Notes: generated from the letters alone by a model not told the origin. DNA of 64,000 bases from Spirochaetota bacterium (GCA_023393015.1 JAEWMY010000028.1:1-64000); one strand, 5' to 3'; positions 51,088-59,064 are shown, numbered from the stretch's first letter. Made by a program: numbers and translations.

Positions 51088-51148
51088 ACCCAGCCTCCAC
51101 ATGCTAATTCGACACGGCTTGGCGGCTTCGGGTTGCACGCCACTCCGA

Positions 51149-51658
51149 CTAATCGAGAACCATATACTCGGTGAAAAACAGCTTTCCGACGCTCCCGAGG
51201 ACCAACAGGCCGTTTATCTCGGCGAGCAGGGCGTCCTTCACGGCGCTCTCGCCCAGGGTCTCGATCTCCTCGAGCGTTCTCGCCGAAAACCAGGCGCGGA
51301 TCGCCGCGCGAATCGAGCGGGTCTTGCTCACGAGTTCCTCGCGGAAGGCGATATCGTCCGCGGGATAGGGCAGAAACGGCGTGAGGACGACGGTGACGGG
51401 AAGGCCGTCGCCCCGTCCCCTGTTCATCGGGATGCGAAGGGTGCCGATATCGGCGAGAATCGCCATCCCGTCGACGAGACCGGACGATAGCAGGGCCGCC
51501 GAGGGGTCGCGGTTCGACCCGGACTTGAGACTCGAGCCGCCCGCCGCGCCCCGGTTGGCGAGAGCCCACACCGTCCCGGTCAGGATGACCAGGGTCAACG
51601 TCGCCGCGACGATGAGTAGAAACGCCAGCAAGACCGAGCCGCGTTCCCTTCGTTTCAT
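51149..51658 (-). CDS. FliL-like membrane protein
   Basis: 169 aa. One N-terminal membrane helix (VLLAFLLIVAATLTLVILTG) is followed by an extracytoplasmic domain ending VGKLFFTEYMVLD, the typical FliL ending. FliL supports the flagellar motor/stator; spirochaetes can carry extra FliL-like copies away from the main flagellar operon. It starts in the hflX stop (ATGA). Call is by pattern and context. Confidence 0.7.
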   Translation of the reverse strand: MKRRERGSVLLAFLLIVAATLTLVILTGTVWALANRGAAGGSSLKSGSNRDPSAALLSSGLVDGMAILADIGTLRIPMNRGRGDGLPVTVVLTPFLPYPADDIAFREELVSKTRSIRAAIRAWFSARTLEEIETLGESAVKDALLAEINGLLVLGSVGKLFFTEYMVLD

Positions 51659-52914
51659 CGTTCGAACTCCTTAAGTGTCGCGGCAAGCCGTCCCGTCGCG
51701 CGCGCGCGCACGAGGATACCCTCCTCGAGGTATTCGGTCGACGAGACGCTTCCCTCGCGGTGTATCCGCGCGAGCAAGTCCGTTCGGTCCGGCGGCAGCA
51801 GGAAGGATCCTTCCTCGCCGGCGAGCAGGGTGCCGAGGCGATCCCCGAAGGAAGCGAGGCCCTCCTGGGTGGCGGCGCTGATCATGACCGCTTCGGGGTA
51901 TTCTACCGCGAGGCGTCGAAGGGTAAACTCGTCGCACCGGTCGATCTTGTTGAGGACGACGAGGTACGGACGCGACTCGGCGCCGACCTCGGTCAACACC
52001 TCGCGCGTCGTCGAGAATTGGATCTCCATCTCGGGATCGGACGCGTCCAGCAGGATGATAACCGCCGAGGCGAACGCGGCCTCCTCGAGGGTCGCGTGGA
52101 AGGCGTCGACGAGCCCGTGGGGCAGGTTTCTGATAAAGCCGACCGTATCCGTCAAAAGGATGGCCCGCCCGGACGGCAGACTGAACCGCCTGGTCGTCGG
52201 GTCGAGCGTGGCGAAAAGGGCGTCCTCGGACAAGACGCCGGCGCCCGTGAGGGCGTTGAGGAGGGTGGACTTCCCGACGTTCGTGTAACCGACGATCGCG
52301 ACGGAGGGAACGGGCACGCGCTCCCGCCGCTTGCGCTGGGTCGCCCGATCCTGTCGAACGTCCTTGAGCTCGCCCTTTATCTGCGCGATCCGGCCGAGGA
52401 CGCCCCGCCGGTCAAGCTCGAGCTGGGTTTCGCCCGATCCTTTCGTGCCGTACCGGCCGCCGCGCTGGCGGGAAAGGGCCGAATAGGTATGGGCGAGACG
52501 GGGAAGGGAGTATTCGAGGCGGGCGAGCTCTATCTGGAGCGCGGCCTCGCGGGTCAACGCGCGGTCGGCGAAGATGCGAATGATGATCTCCTGCCGGTCC
52601 AGACAGGTTTTACCGGTCAGTTCCTCCCAGTTTCGCTGTTGGGTCGGGGATATCTCGAAATCGAAGACGATCAAGTCCGCGTCATCTGCCTCGGCGCGCG
52701 CGCCGATTTCGCCGGCCTTGCCCGATCCCATACCGAATTTCGGGGATGGCTCGTACCGGCGCAACACGACGACGCCCGCGACTTCGAACCCCGCCGTCTT
52801 GGCGAGACTCGCGAGTTCCCGTACGACGTCCCCGTCGGGTACCGTTCGGGAATCCGTCTTGCCGACCAGAATCGCCCGCGCGGGGCGTTGTCGCTCCTGT
52901 TCAAGTTCTATCAT
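51655..52914 (-). CDS. hflX: Ribosome-associated GTPase HflX
   Basis: 419 aa. HflX splits or rescues stalled 70S ribosomes. The N-terminal HflX domain includes RRYEPSPKFGMGSGKAGEI and the helical RQRGGRYGTKGSGETQLE; the G domain has GYTNVGKST (G1), DPTTR (G2), DTVGF (G3) and NKID (G4). The start MIELEQER at 52914 is preferred over longer in-frame starts. No ribosome site exists, and TATAGT lies 7 nt upstream, so leaderless translation is likely. Confidence 0.95.
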   Translation of the reverse strand: MIELEQERQRPARAILVGKTDSRTVPDGDVVRELASLAKTAGFEVAGVVVLRRYEPSPKFGMGSGKAGEIGARAEADDADLIVFDFEISPTQQRNWEELTGKTCLDRQEIIIRIFADRALTREAALQIELARLEYSLPRLAHTYSALSRQRGGRYGTKGSGETQLELDRRGVLGRIAQIKGELKDVRQDRATQRKRRERVPVPSVAIVGYTNVGKSTLLNALTGAGVLSEDALFATLDPTTRRFSLPSGRAILLTDTVGFIRNLPHGLVDAFHATLEEAAFASAVIILLDASDPEMEIQFSTTREVLTEVGAESRPYLVVLNKIDRCDEFTLRRLAVEYPEAVMISAATQEGLASFGDRLGTLLAGEEGSFLLPPDRTDLLARIHREGSVSSTEYLEEGILVRARATGRLAATLKEFER

Positions 52915-52921
52915 CTGCCAC

Positions 52922-52927
52922 ACTATA
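52922..52927 (-). promoter_or_regulatory. hflX -10 box, leaderless type
   Basis: TATAGT on the minus strand, then 7 nt to the ATG at 52914. No strong -35 is seen at 16-18 bp (TGTTCT is the closest). Confidence 0.5.
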
Positions 52928-52968
52928 CCCCGACGGGACATAAAAGAACAGCGGGCGGCCAAAAACTC

Positions 52969-53010
52969 TTTACCTACTCATGCTTTATGTGAAAAATACC
53001 GATAGGTAAA
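52969..53010. promoter_or_regulatory. Inverted repeat in the hflX / acidic-repeat-gene divergent region
   Basis: TTTACCTA (52969-52976) and TAGGTAAA (53003-53010) are perfect 8-bp arms separated by 26 bp. The position suggests a two-half-site operator around the plus-strand promoter. No factor is identified. Confidence 0.5.
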
Positions 53011-53038
53011 TGGACCCGAACCGTCAATTGGAGGACTC

Positions 53039-55306
53039 GTGCGTACGGCACCGAAAGTCGCGCTTAGCCTGATCATCTCGCTTTTACTCTTCTCCGGCTT
53101 GGCCGCGGCCGCCTATGCGGGGCTCTTTAACGTCCTGGAAACGAGGTTTTACCAACCCTCCGTAGTCCGTTCGCTGGAGACGCGCCTCGAGGAAGTCTCG
53201 TCGACGCTTGACTCATGGCACGCTGAAAACATCGCCCGCTTCGGCGAATTCGTCTCCGCCGACGCCGTCAAGAGGACCCTTCTTCCCAATCAGAGCGCGG
53301 CCGACGTTTTCGACCGCGCGAACCTCGCGGGGAGTCTCATCGCCGAGCGCGGCGGGGTGCTCGGAATCCGCATAATCGACTCGAACGGGGAAACCGATCC
53401 GCGCGCGCGGGTCACCCGCCGAATACATTTCAGCACTTTCGACGAAGACGTCCTCCTCAGGGAGGATTTCAGGATCAGCTACGAGGCATACGGCAAAAAG
53501 GCCGACGACCTCGACTTCTCCCTCGTCTCCGTTCCGTCGGGAGGCGCGCCCCGCGTGGTCATCGACCCGAAGCGGGATCTTTTCTGCTATTGCCTCGCCT
53601 TCTACGACTCCTACGGCACCTGGCGCGGAACCGCCGTGCTCTACGTCACGGCGCGCGCGGCAGTTCAGAGGCTCGTCTCGGAAAGCCTTTTGCGCCTCAG
53701 CGACGAACCGGCGCTCCTTTCCGACAAGGAACAGACGACGCGCGGCTTCGTTACGGGGCTCCCCCGCGTCGGGCAGGAACTCCTCGAAAACGCGATACTG
53801 GACAAGTGGGCCCGGGGAGACTTCTCGACCGAACGCGTGGTATCCTCGGGCGAGTCGGGCTGGGTCCTGATCTCTCGCAAAACGGGCGACTTCGGCAATA
53901 CCGGGCAACTCGTCAACGACTCGCTCTTCGCGTTCCCGAAATCCGTCCGGACCCTCTTCCTGACCGTCGCCTTCTTCACGATATTCCTCGTCATATTCCT
54001 CGCCTTCAACCTCAAGCAGGACGAAATGGTCGTCATCCGAAACAGGATCAGGCGTTTCCAGATTCGCCTTCTCGAGGAGATCATGGAAAGCGGGGAGGAA
54101 TCTTCCTGGGAGGAAATGGGAAAGACGATAACCTGGCGCAAGCGGGATATCAGCGGCGAGATTAAAAAGAGCTTCGGAAAGCGGCTGAACAAGAAACACG
54201 GACCCGAGATCGACGACCTTCTCGAGAAGAGTTGGGACGAGGTTCTTTCCGCCATCGGGAGCCAGACGGCGAAGAGCAAGTCGGCGATCGACACGCAGGA
54301 AATCCGCCTCATGCTCGAGCAGGTTCTCCAAAACAACGCGATATCCCTCAATATTTCCGGCGCGACCGTCGCACCCGCAGCGTCCGGCGCGACGACCGCC
54401 CAGGGGACGTCCGCGGCGTCCCGCCCCTCCGCGCGCGTACAAGCCGAACCGATCGCCGACGAAATCGAGGAACTCGACGAGGTCGAGTCAGCCGAAGAGA
54501 TCGAGGCGGTCGAAGAACTCGATGAAGTCGAAGAGCTCGATGAAGTCGAAGAGCTCGGCGAGGTCGAAGAACTCGGCGAGGTCGAGTCAGCCGAAGAGAT
54601 CGAGGCGGTCGAAGAACTCGATGAAGTCGAAGAACCCGACGAAGTCGGCGAGGCCGCGCCGGAGGCGAAAGAGTACGTCGTCGAGATGGCGGGTCCGGAC
54701 GCGCGCGAGCTTGCGACATACTCCGGAGAAACCACTGCCGAAGACTTCGCGGAAGAAGCCACCCCGGACGAGGTGGAATACCTCGAGGGCGAGGGCGAGG
54801 GCGAATGGGAACCCGAACTGCTCGAAAGCGCGACCGAGGAAGACCTCAACAATTTTATCGAGGAGATGTATCCCGACACGATCCTCGTTTACAACTTCGA
54901 GGAATCTCCCGGTCTTGACCGCGGATCACGCTCGACGATGCAGGAGGAGGCCGGACGGGATACCGTCGCGGAAACGGAACCTCTATCCATATCGGGGCTC
55001 GATTTCTCCGCCCTGGACGAGTTGTTGATCGAGGACCTTCCGAGCGTAACCTATATCGCGATCAGCCCTTACGGACCCATGGACGGCAGGGCGCGCGACC
55101 TTGACGTACTGCCCGCGACCGCGTTCCTTGAGGTAATCGGCGAGGACGAACCGGCCGAACTCGAGGCTGTCGGCGACGCCGACATAGGAGACGGATCGGT
55201 AATCGCGCGGGACGGGGTGTTCTACGTATCGAACGCGGTTACCGGGGAGAGCGAGGATTCGCTCGATCCCGATTTCAGGGAGCTCGTGCGATCCGTCCTT
55301 CGCTAG
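53039..55306 (+). CDS. Membrane sensor-like protein with Glu-rich repeat region
   Basis: 755 aa. Two membrane helices (about 7-28 and 303-324) flank a roughly 270-residue extracytoplasmic domain resembling a double-Cache-type sensor (VLGIRIIDSNGETDPRAR; CYCLAFYDSYGTWRGTAVLYV). The cytoplasmic part has a basic helical segment and then an acidic repeat (about 476-540) of EELDEVEE-like units. No kinase, GGDEF or methyl-accepting domain is present. The GTG start follows GGAGG. It looks like a lineage-specific protein; function unknown. Confidence 0.75.
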   Translation: MRTAPKVALSLIISLLLFSGLAAAAYAGLFNVLETRFYQPSVVRSLETRLEEVSSTLDSWHAENIARFGEFVSADAVKRTLLPNQSAADVFDRANLAGSLIAERGGVLGIRIIDSNGETDPRARVTRRIHFSTFDEDVLLREDFRISYEAYGKKADDLDFSLVSVPSGGAPRVVIDPKRDLFCYCLAFYDSYGTWRGTAVLYVTARAAVQRLVSESLLRLSDEPALLSDKEQTTRGFVTGLPRVGQELLENAILDKWARGDFSTERVVSSGESGWVLISRKTGDFGNTGQLVNDSLFAFPKSVRTLFLTVAFFTIFLVIFLAFNLKQDEMVVIRNRIRRFQIRLLEEIMESGEESSWEEMGKTITWRKRDISGEIKKSFGKRLNKKHGPEIDDLLEKSWDEVLSAIGSQTAKSKSAIDTQEIRLMLEQVLQNNAISLNISGATVAPAASGATTAQGTSAASRPSARVQAEPIADEIEELDEVESAEEIEAVEELDEVEELDEVEELGEVEELGEVESAEEIEAVEELDEVEEPDEVGEAAPEAKEYVVEMAGPDARELATYSGETTAEDFAEEATPDEVEYLEGEGEGEWEPELLESATEEDLNNFIEEMYPDTILVYNFEESPGLDRGSRSTMQEEAGRDTVAETEPLSISGLDFSALDELLIEDLPSVTYIAISPYGPMDGRARDLDVLPATAFLEVIGEDEPAELEAVGDADIGDGSVIARDGVFYVSNAVTGESEDSLDPDFRELVRSVLR
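54481..54633 (+). repeat. In-frame 99-bp-period DNA repeat encoding the acidic region
   Basis: About 54 nt starting at 54481 recur identically at 54580 (period 99 bp, 33 codons), with shorter 15-18-bp GTCGAAGAACTCG-type units between. The near identity at the DNA level suggests recent duplication and likely length variation between strains. Confidence 0.85.
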
Positions 55307-55387
55307 TGTCGGGCCTCCGCTAGCGCCGGCCCTTCTCTAGTGCCGGCCCTTCTCTAGTGTCGGACCTTCGCTAGTGCCGGACCTTCG
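55303..55387. repeat. 17-bp tandem repeat holding the stop codons of two convergent genes
   Basis: Four 17-bp units (55307-55323, 55324-55340, 55341-55357, 55358-55374) each end in CTAG; a CTAG at 55303-55306 precedes them and a truncated unit follows. CTAG is self-complementary, so it supplies TAG on both strands. The plus gene stops in the first CTAG and the NUDIX gene stops in the last. Confidence 0.93.
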
Positions 55388-55781
55388 CGCGGAGGCGATG
55401 CTCCTCCCGCAAGCGCTCTACGATCGCCTCGTCGGCGGGGGCGAACAGGAAGTCCCCCATTTCGGGAATCGTCACCCAGCGTATCTCGTCGTGGTCATGA
55501 AGGCGTATGTGGCCGTCGAGCAGGATCGCCCGCACGGCGACGAGACGCACGACCTTGTCGCCGTAGTCGTGCGTCGTTTCGGCGACGATGTCGCCGGTTT
55601 CGACCCGGACGTCCATCTCCTCGCGCAGCTCGCGGGAGGCGCATTCGGCGGCGGTTTCGCCCGCTTCCATCTTCCCGCCGGGAAATTCCCAATACCCGCC
55701 AAGCGACATCTCCGCCTTTCGTCTCGCGATGAGGATTCTCCCTTCGCGGTTCTCGATGACCGCGGCGGCGACGTCTATCAT
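55371..55781 (-). CDS. NUDIX hydrolase (MutT/CTP-pyrophosphohydrolase-like)
   Basis: 136 aa. The Nudix box GGKMEAGETAAECASRELREEM (about residues 34-55) has the full GX5EX7REUXEEXGU pattern except for its last position. The start VAAAVIENREGRILIARRK and WEFPGGK resemble MutT/8-oxo-dGTPase-type enzymes that clean the nucleotide pool. The promoter is a perfect TTGACA-N18-TATACT just 6 nt before the ATG, so the mRNA should be leaderless. Its stop lies in the 17-bp repeat. Confidence 0.9.
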   Translation of the reverse strand: MIDVAAAVIENREGRILIARRKAEMSLGGYWEFPGGKMEAGETAAECASRELREEMDVRVETGDIVAETTHDYGDKVVRLVAVRAILLDGHIRLHDHDEIRWVTIPEMGDFLFAPADEAIVERLREEHRLRAKVRH

Positions 55782-55787
55782 GACTCA

Positions 55788-55817
55788 AGTATATCCCTCA
55801 ATGTCCGGAATTGTCAA
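55788..55817 (-). promoter_or_regulatory. NUDIX gene promoter, leaderless type
   Basis: On the minus strand TTGACA (55817-55812), 18-bp spacer, TATACT (55793-55788), then 6 nt to the ATG. Its -35 overlaps the -35 of the divergent thioesterase promoter. Confidence 0.85.
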
Positions 55818-55839
55818 AAAAGCCGTTCGCGTGTATCCT
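55811..55839 (+). promoter_or_regulatory. Thioesterase promoter, leaderless type
   Basis: TTGTCA (55811-55816), 17-bp spacer, TATCCT (55834-55839), then 7 nt to the ATG at 55847. Its -35 shares five bases with the opposite-strand TTGACA. An AAGG just before the ATG is too close to act as a ribosome site. Confidence 0.65.
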
Positions 55840-55846
55840 TGAAGGC

Positions 55847-56266
55847 ATGAAACACGTCGCCACGCACACGGTGAGAAGCTACGAGCTCGACGCCTACAAC
55901 CACGTCAACAACGCGACCTACCTGCAATACCTCGAATTCGGCAGGATGGAATACCTCCGAGCGATCGGGTTCGATTACGAGGGCCTCGTGGGCGCGGGCT
56001 TCTACCTGTACATCTCGCGCATCGACATCCGCTACCGGGCCTCGGCGCGGCTCTTCGACGTTCTCTCGATAGAGGTCGAACCGGTCAAGCTCGGCCGCGT
56101 CTCGGGAACATTCCGCCAGCGTATCACTAACCAGAACGGCGAATTGTGCGCCGAGGCGGACGTATCCTGGGGGTGCGTCTCGACCTCGGGCAGGCCGACG
56201 AAAATTCCGGACGAATTCATGGTCGCGGGGCTCATGCCCGCGCGCGAGACCCAAGCATCCGAATAA
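55847..56266 (+). CDS. Acyl-CoA/acyl-ACP thioesterase (hot-dog fold)
   Basis: 139 aa, YbgC/4HBT-like. The active-site stretch YELDAYNHVNNATYLQYLE (about 11-30) has the catalytic Asp and the HVNN motif, and FRQRITNQNGELCAEADVSW is the second half of the fold. It hydrolyses acyl thioesters; the chain length is unknown. It is 9 nt before the DUF1622 gene on the same strand. Confidence 0.85.
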   Translation: MKHVATHTVRSYELDAYNHVNNATYLQYLEFGRMEYLRAIGFDYEGLVGAGFYLYISRIDIRYRASARLFDVLSIEVEPVKLGRVSGTFRQRITNQNGELCAEADVSWGCVSTSGRPTKIPDEFMVAGLMPARETQASE

Positions 56267-56275
56267 GGAGACAGC

Positions 56276-56653
56276 ATGCACCTCATCGAATCGGTAATGC
56301 ACCTTCTCGACGCGATCTCGAGCGTCATCAGCGTCATCAGCGTCGGCGTCGTCATCTACGGCACCTGCATCGCCATCATAAAATTCCTCAGGAACGAGAT
56401 CGGCAGATTCAAGTGCTCGTACACCATGCATCAGGTTCGCGTGCTCAGGGCCGACCTCGGGACGTATCTCCTGCTCGGACTCGAATTCCTCATCGCATCG
56501 GATATCCTCAAGACGATAGTAGAGCCCGGAATACAGGAGCTCATGATTCTCGGCGGCATCGTCTTGTTGAGGACGGTCCTGTCCTTCTTCCTCGACCGCG
56601 AGATCCGCCTCATCGAGCAGGAAGCCCGCGACATGCCCCCGGGCGCGTGCTGA
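56276..56653 (+). CDS. DUF1622 membrane protein
   Basis: 125 aa with about three hydrophobic helices. The YLLLGLEFLIASDILKTIVE and LLRTVLSFFLDREI segments are typical of DUF1622. The function of the family is unknown. The ATG has an AAGGAG site. Its stop is 2 nt from the convergent hisK-like stop. Confidence 0.85.
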   Translation: MHLIESVMHLLDAISSVISVISVGVVIYGTCIAIIKFLRNEIGRFKCSYTMHQVRVLRADLGTYLLLGLEFLIASDILKTIVEPGIQELMILGGIVLLRTVLSFFLDREIRLIEQEARDMPPGAC

Positions 56654-56655
56654 CG

Positions 56656-57459
56656 CTATAACGCGACGGCGGGTCCCGGGAACAGTACGGCGGCGGCGTC
56701 TTCGGGTTCGATGCCGATCGCGCGGGCGAATTCGCGCGCGTTCTTCGCCGAGGAAACGACGTCTTCCGGGCGGTGCGCGTCCGAGTTGCAGATGATCCGC
56801 GCGCCGCGAGAGGCCGCGAGCTCCCAGAACTCCCGCACGGGATAGGGAGAGCGCATTCCGCCGTCGCCGGGGATGAGGGGGCGCATGAGCCCGAGTCCGT
56901 TCACTTCGAGCGGGATTCCCGCCGCGACGGCCGCGTCGACTATATCCCCGCAGGCCGCGCGCACGTCGGCCGTCATTCGCGTGAACCCGGCCAACAGGAG
57001 GTCGGGATGAGCGACGTAGGCGTAGAGACCGCTCTCGATACCCTGACAGGTCAGGTCGACGTAGGGCCGCAAAAGACGGGCCTCGGCGGCCTCCGGTATG
57101 TAGAAAAACTCCCCCGAATCCTCGACCCAATGGGGACCGTACGCGAGAAACTCGGCGCCGCACTCGCCCAGGAGAAAATCGCGGTACCAGGACTCGTAAC
57201 GCGGGTGCCATTCGCACTCGAAGCCGAATCGCACGGGGAAGTCCGAGGCGCGGGCCGCCTCGTCGACGAGGGACCGGTACGTACCCGTATCGCCGACAGC
57301 CATCCTGCTTCCGGCCCAGGTGCCGTCGGGATAGGGACAATGATCGGAAAAACCGAGAGCCAGGCAACCTTCGGCGGCGGCCTCCCTCGCGTACTCGAGA
57401 GGCACGCCCGTCGCGTGCTTGCAAAGACGGGTATGCGTATGGAAACTGCTGATACTCAC
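56656..57459 (-). CDS. PHP-domain histidinol-phosphatase-like protein
   Basis: 267 aa. PHP metal ligands: SFHTHTRLCKHATG (H-X-H near 7-9), FSDHCPYPDG (near 41), GFECEWHPRYESW and IICNSDAHRPEDV (near 235). This is the HisK-type histidinol phosphatase / phosphoesterase family. The start is a GTG at 57459 with TATAGT 7 nt upstream and no ribosome site, a leaderless GTG message. It is 17 nt downstream of the DUF5312 gene. No other his gene is nearby, so the substrate is unproven. Confidence 0.82.
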   Translation of the reverse strand: MSISSFHTHTRLCKHATGVPLEYAREAAAEGCLALGFSDHCPYPDGTWAGSRMAVGDTGTYRSLVDEAARASDFPVRFGFECEWHPRYESWYRDFLLGECGAEFLAYGPHWVEDSGEFFYIPEAAEARLLRPYVDLTCQGIESGLYAYVAHPDLLLAGFTRMTADVRAACGDIVDAAVAAGIPLEVNGLGLMRPLIPGDGGMRSPYPVREFWELAASRGARIICNSDAHRPEDVVSSAKNAREFARAIGIEPEDAAAVLFPGPAVAL

Positions 57460-57466
57460 GGGGGGA

Positions 57467-57472
57467 ACTATA
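57467..57472 (-). promoter_or_regulatory. -10 box of the PHP gene, leaderless GTG type
   Basis: TATAGT on the minus strand, 7 nt before the GTG at 57459. The best -35 (TTACCT, 57495-57490) is inside the end of the DUF5312 gene and is weak. Confidence 0.5.
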
Positions 57473-57476
57473 CCGG

Positions 57477-59006
57477 CTATTCGTCCTTGAGGTAAAGCTG
57501 CATGAGCATCACGAAGGCGTAAATTTGCTTGTATACCTCGACGATCCACTCCTTGATCGGACGGTCGGCGTTCATCTCGATCTCCTTCCAGTTGGAGATG
57601 AGCGAATGCGGCGTTTTTTCGTGGTCTTCGAGTATCGCCTTGAGACTCCGCGCTATCACGATAAAATGCTGCGTCCCGTCCGACAGGAATTTGAGGGCCT
57701 TGTCGTTGACGTCCTTCAGCTGGGTCCTTATCTGCTTGACGACTTCCTTGTCGCGGTCCGCGCGCGTCAGCATCGTCCGGAGCTTCGCGCCGAGCTCGTC
57801 GTCCTCGGCGAGGGAATCGTCGAACGCGGTTATCGCGTCGGAAAGTTCGAGAAGCTCGTGAAAGCTCCCCGAGTAGCCGGTCGACATCGTCGGGATCGTC
57901 CACTTGCCGCGGACGAGAAAGAGGTCCGTCAGCGCCCGGATGTCCCGCTTGAAATAGTCGATCAGGAAGGCCTTCAGGTAGTTGAGTTCCTCCACGTAGA
58001 GATACCCGCCGAGCATCTTTTTCTCGAAGGGGGCGTTCGCGCGCTCGGCGTAGTTCTTGAGCCTGACGATCGACTCGGTTCCGAAAATCTGCTTGAGGAG
58101 CTCGGTCGCCTTGCTCGTCTTCTTTTCCTGGAAAATCTGCTGGATCACCATCTCCGTCTGCGTCTTCATCTTGGCGAGATAGTTGTCGACGATCCTGTCC
58201 GACACGAACGCGGGTTCGACGGCGTAGCCGGGATTCTTCTCGAGATGGCTCACGATCTGCTCGATGACGCCCGACCTCCTGACCTCGGAAAGGGCGTTCA
58301 TCAGCTTGTTCCACTGGCCGATGGCGACGGGCTCCACCTCGCGGTACGCCTTGACGACCGCGAATATCCTGGGCCAATCGGCGTCGAAGGGCAGGGCGTA
58401 GGCGACGGTGGCGAAATCCTTTAGATCCTCGAGCACGTACTCGCCGCGAATCGTCTCGAATTTGGGCGTGTAGTTGAAGGTTCTCTCGGGGAGCGAGGAG
58501 TCGAATTTCTTCAGGAGGAAAAAGTAGTCGAAGGAAACGAAATTGACCATGACCTCCAGCTGGGAATAGAGGCCGTCGATACCCTTGATGGTCTCGACAT
58601 CGAACTCCGACATGAAGGCGGCAAGCTCGTTCTTGACTTGGGCCGAAAGCTCCTTCGGCGGCGTTTGCTTCCCGCGCTCCTTGATAGCCTCCTCCGTCAG
58701 GCGTTCCTTGAGCTTCACCTGATTCGCGGACAGGGACAACTCCACGAGGACGTTTTTCAAGACGACGGAAGAGTTCGCGTTGGCGAGTATTACCTGGGCG
58801 GAGCCGATGACCTTGTATATTTCATAGAAAAATTTGCCCATGCCGGGCAGGGCCTCTTCGGAGCCGGGGCGGTACCACTTGTACCTGCTTTTCGAAAGCT
58901 CCTTGGCGATCGCCTTGAGCTGTCGTCGCTTTTCCGCCTCGGGATCGTGCGACGAAAAGAAAACGCTTATTATGCGTTCAAGGATATTTCCGCTTGCTCC
59001 AGCCAT
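57477..59006 (-). CDS. DUF5312 family protein
   Basis: 509 aa, mostly helical and soluble, no signal peptide. The composition and stretches (MAGASGNILERIISVFFSS; KWYRPGSEEALPGMGKFFYE; GGYLYVEELNYLKAFLIDYF) fit the spirochaete-restricted DUF5312 family, whose function is unknown. The ATG at 59006 is chosen because an excellent promoter places transcription at or just before it; the longer frame from 59063 would include the promoter. Confidence 0.8.
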   Translation of the reverse strand: MAGASGNILERIISVFFSSHDPEAEKRRQLKAIAKELSKSRYKWYRPGSEEALPGMGKFFYEIYKVIGSAQVILANANSSVVLKNVLVELSLSANQVKLKERLTEEAIKERGKQTPPKELSAQVKNELAAFMSEFDVETIKGIDGLYSQLEVMVNFVSFDYFFLLKKFDSSLPERTFNYTPKFETIRGEYVLEDLKDFATVAYALPFDADWPRIFAVVKAYREVEPVAIGQWNKLMNALSEVRRSGVIEQIVSHLEKNPGYAVEPAFVSDRIVDNYLAKMKTQTEMVIQQIFQEKKTSKATELLKQIFGTESIVRLKNYAERANAPFEKKMLGGYLYVEELNYLKAFLIDYFKRDIRALTDLFLVRGKWTIPTMSTGYSGSFHELLELSDAITAFDDSLAEDDELGAKLRTMLTRADRDKEVVKQIRTQLKDVNDKALKFLSDGTQHFIVIARSLKAILEDHEKTPHSLISNWKEIEMNADRPIKEWIVEVYKQIYAFVMLMQLYLKDE

Positions 59007-59012
59007 ATTTCT

Positions 59013-59041
59013 ACTATGTGCCAAAAGACTTGCGCTGTCAA
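59013..59041 (-). promoter_or_regulatory. DUF5312 gene promoter, leaderless type
   Basis: On the minus strand a perfect TTGACA (59041-59036), 17-bp spacer and CATAGT (59018-59013), then 6 nt to the ATG. No ribosome site could fit. Confidence 0.78.
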
Positions 59042-59064
59042 CAAATGCAATCTTTGAAACCACG

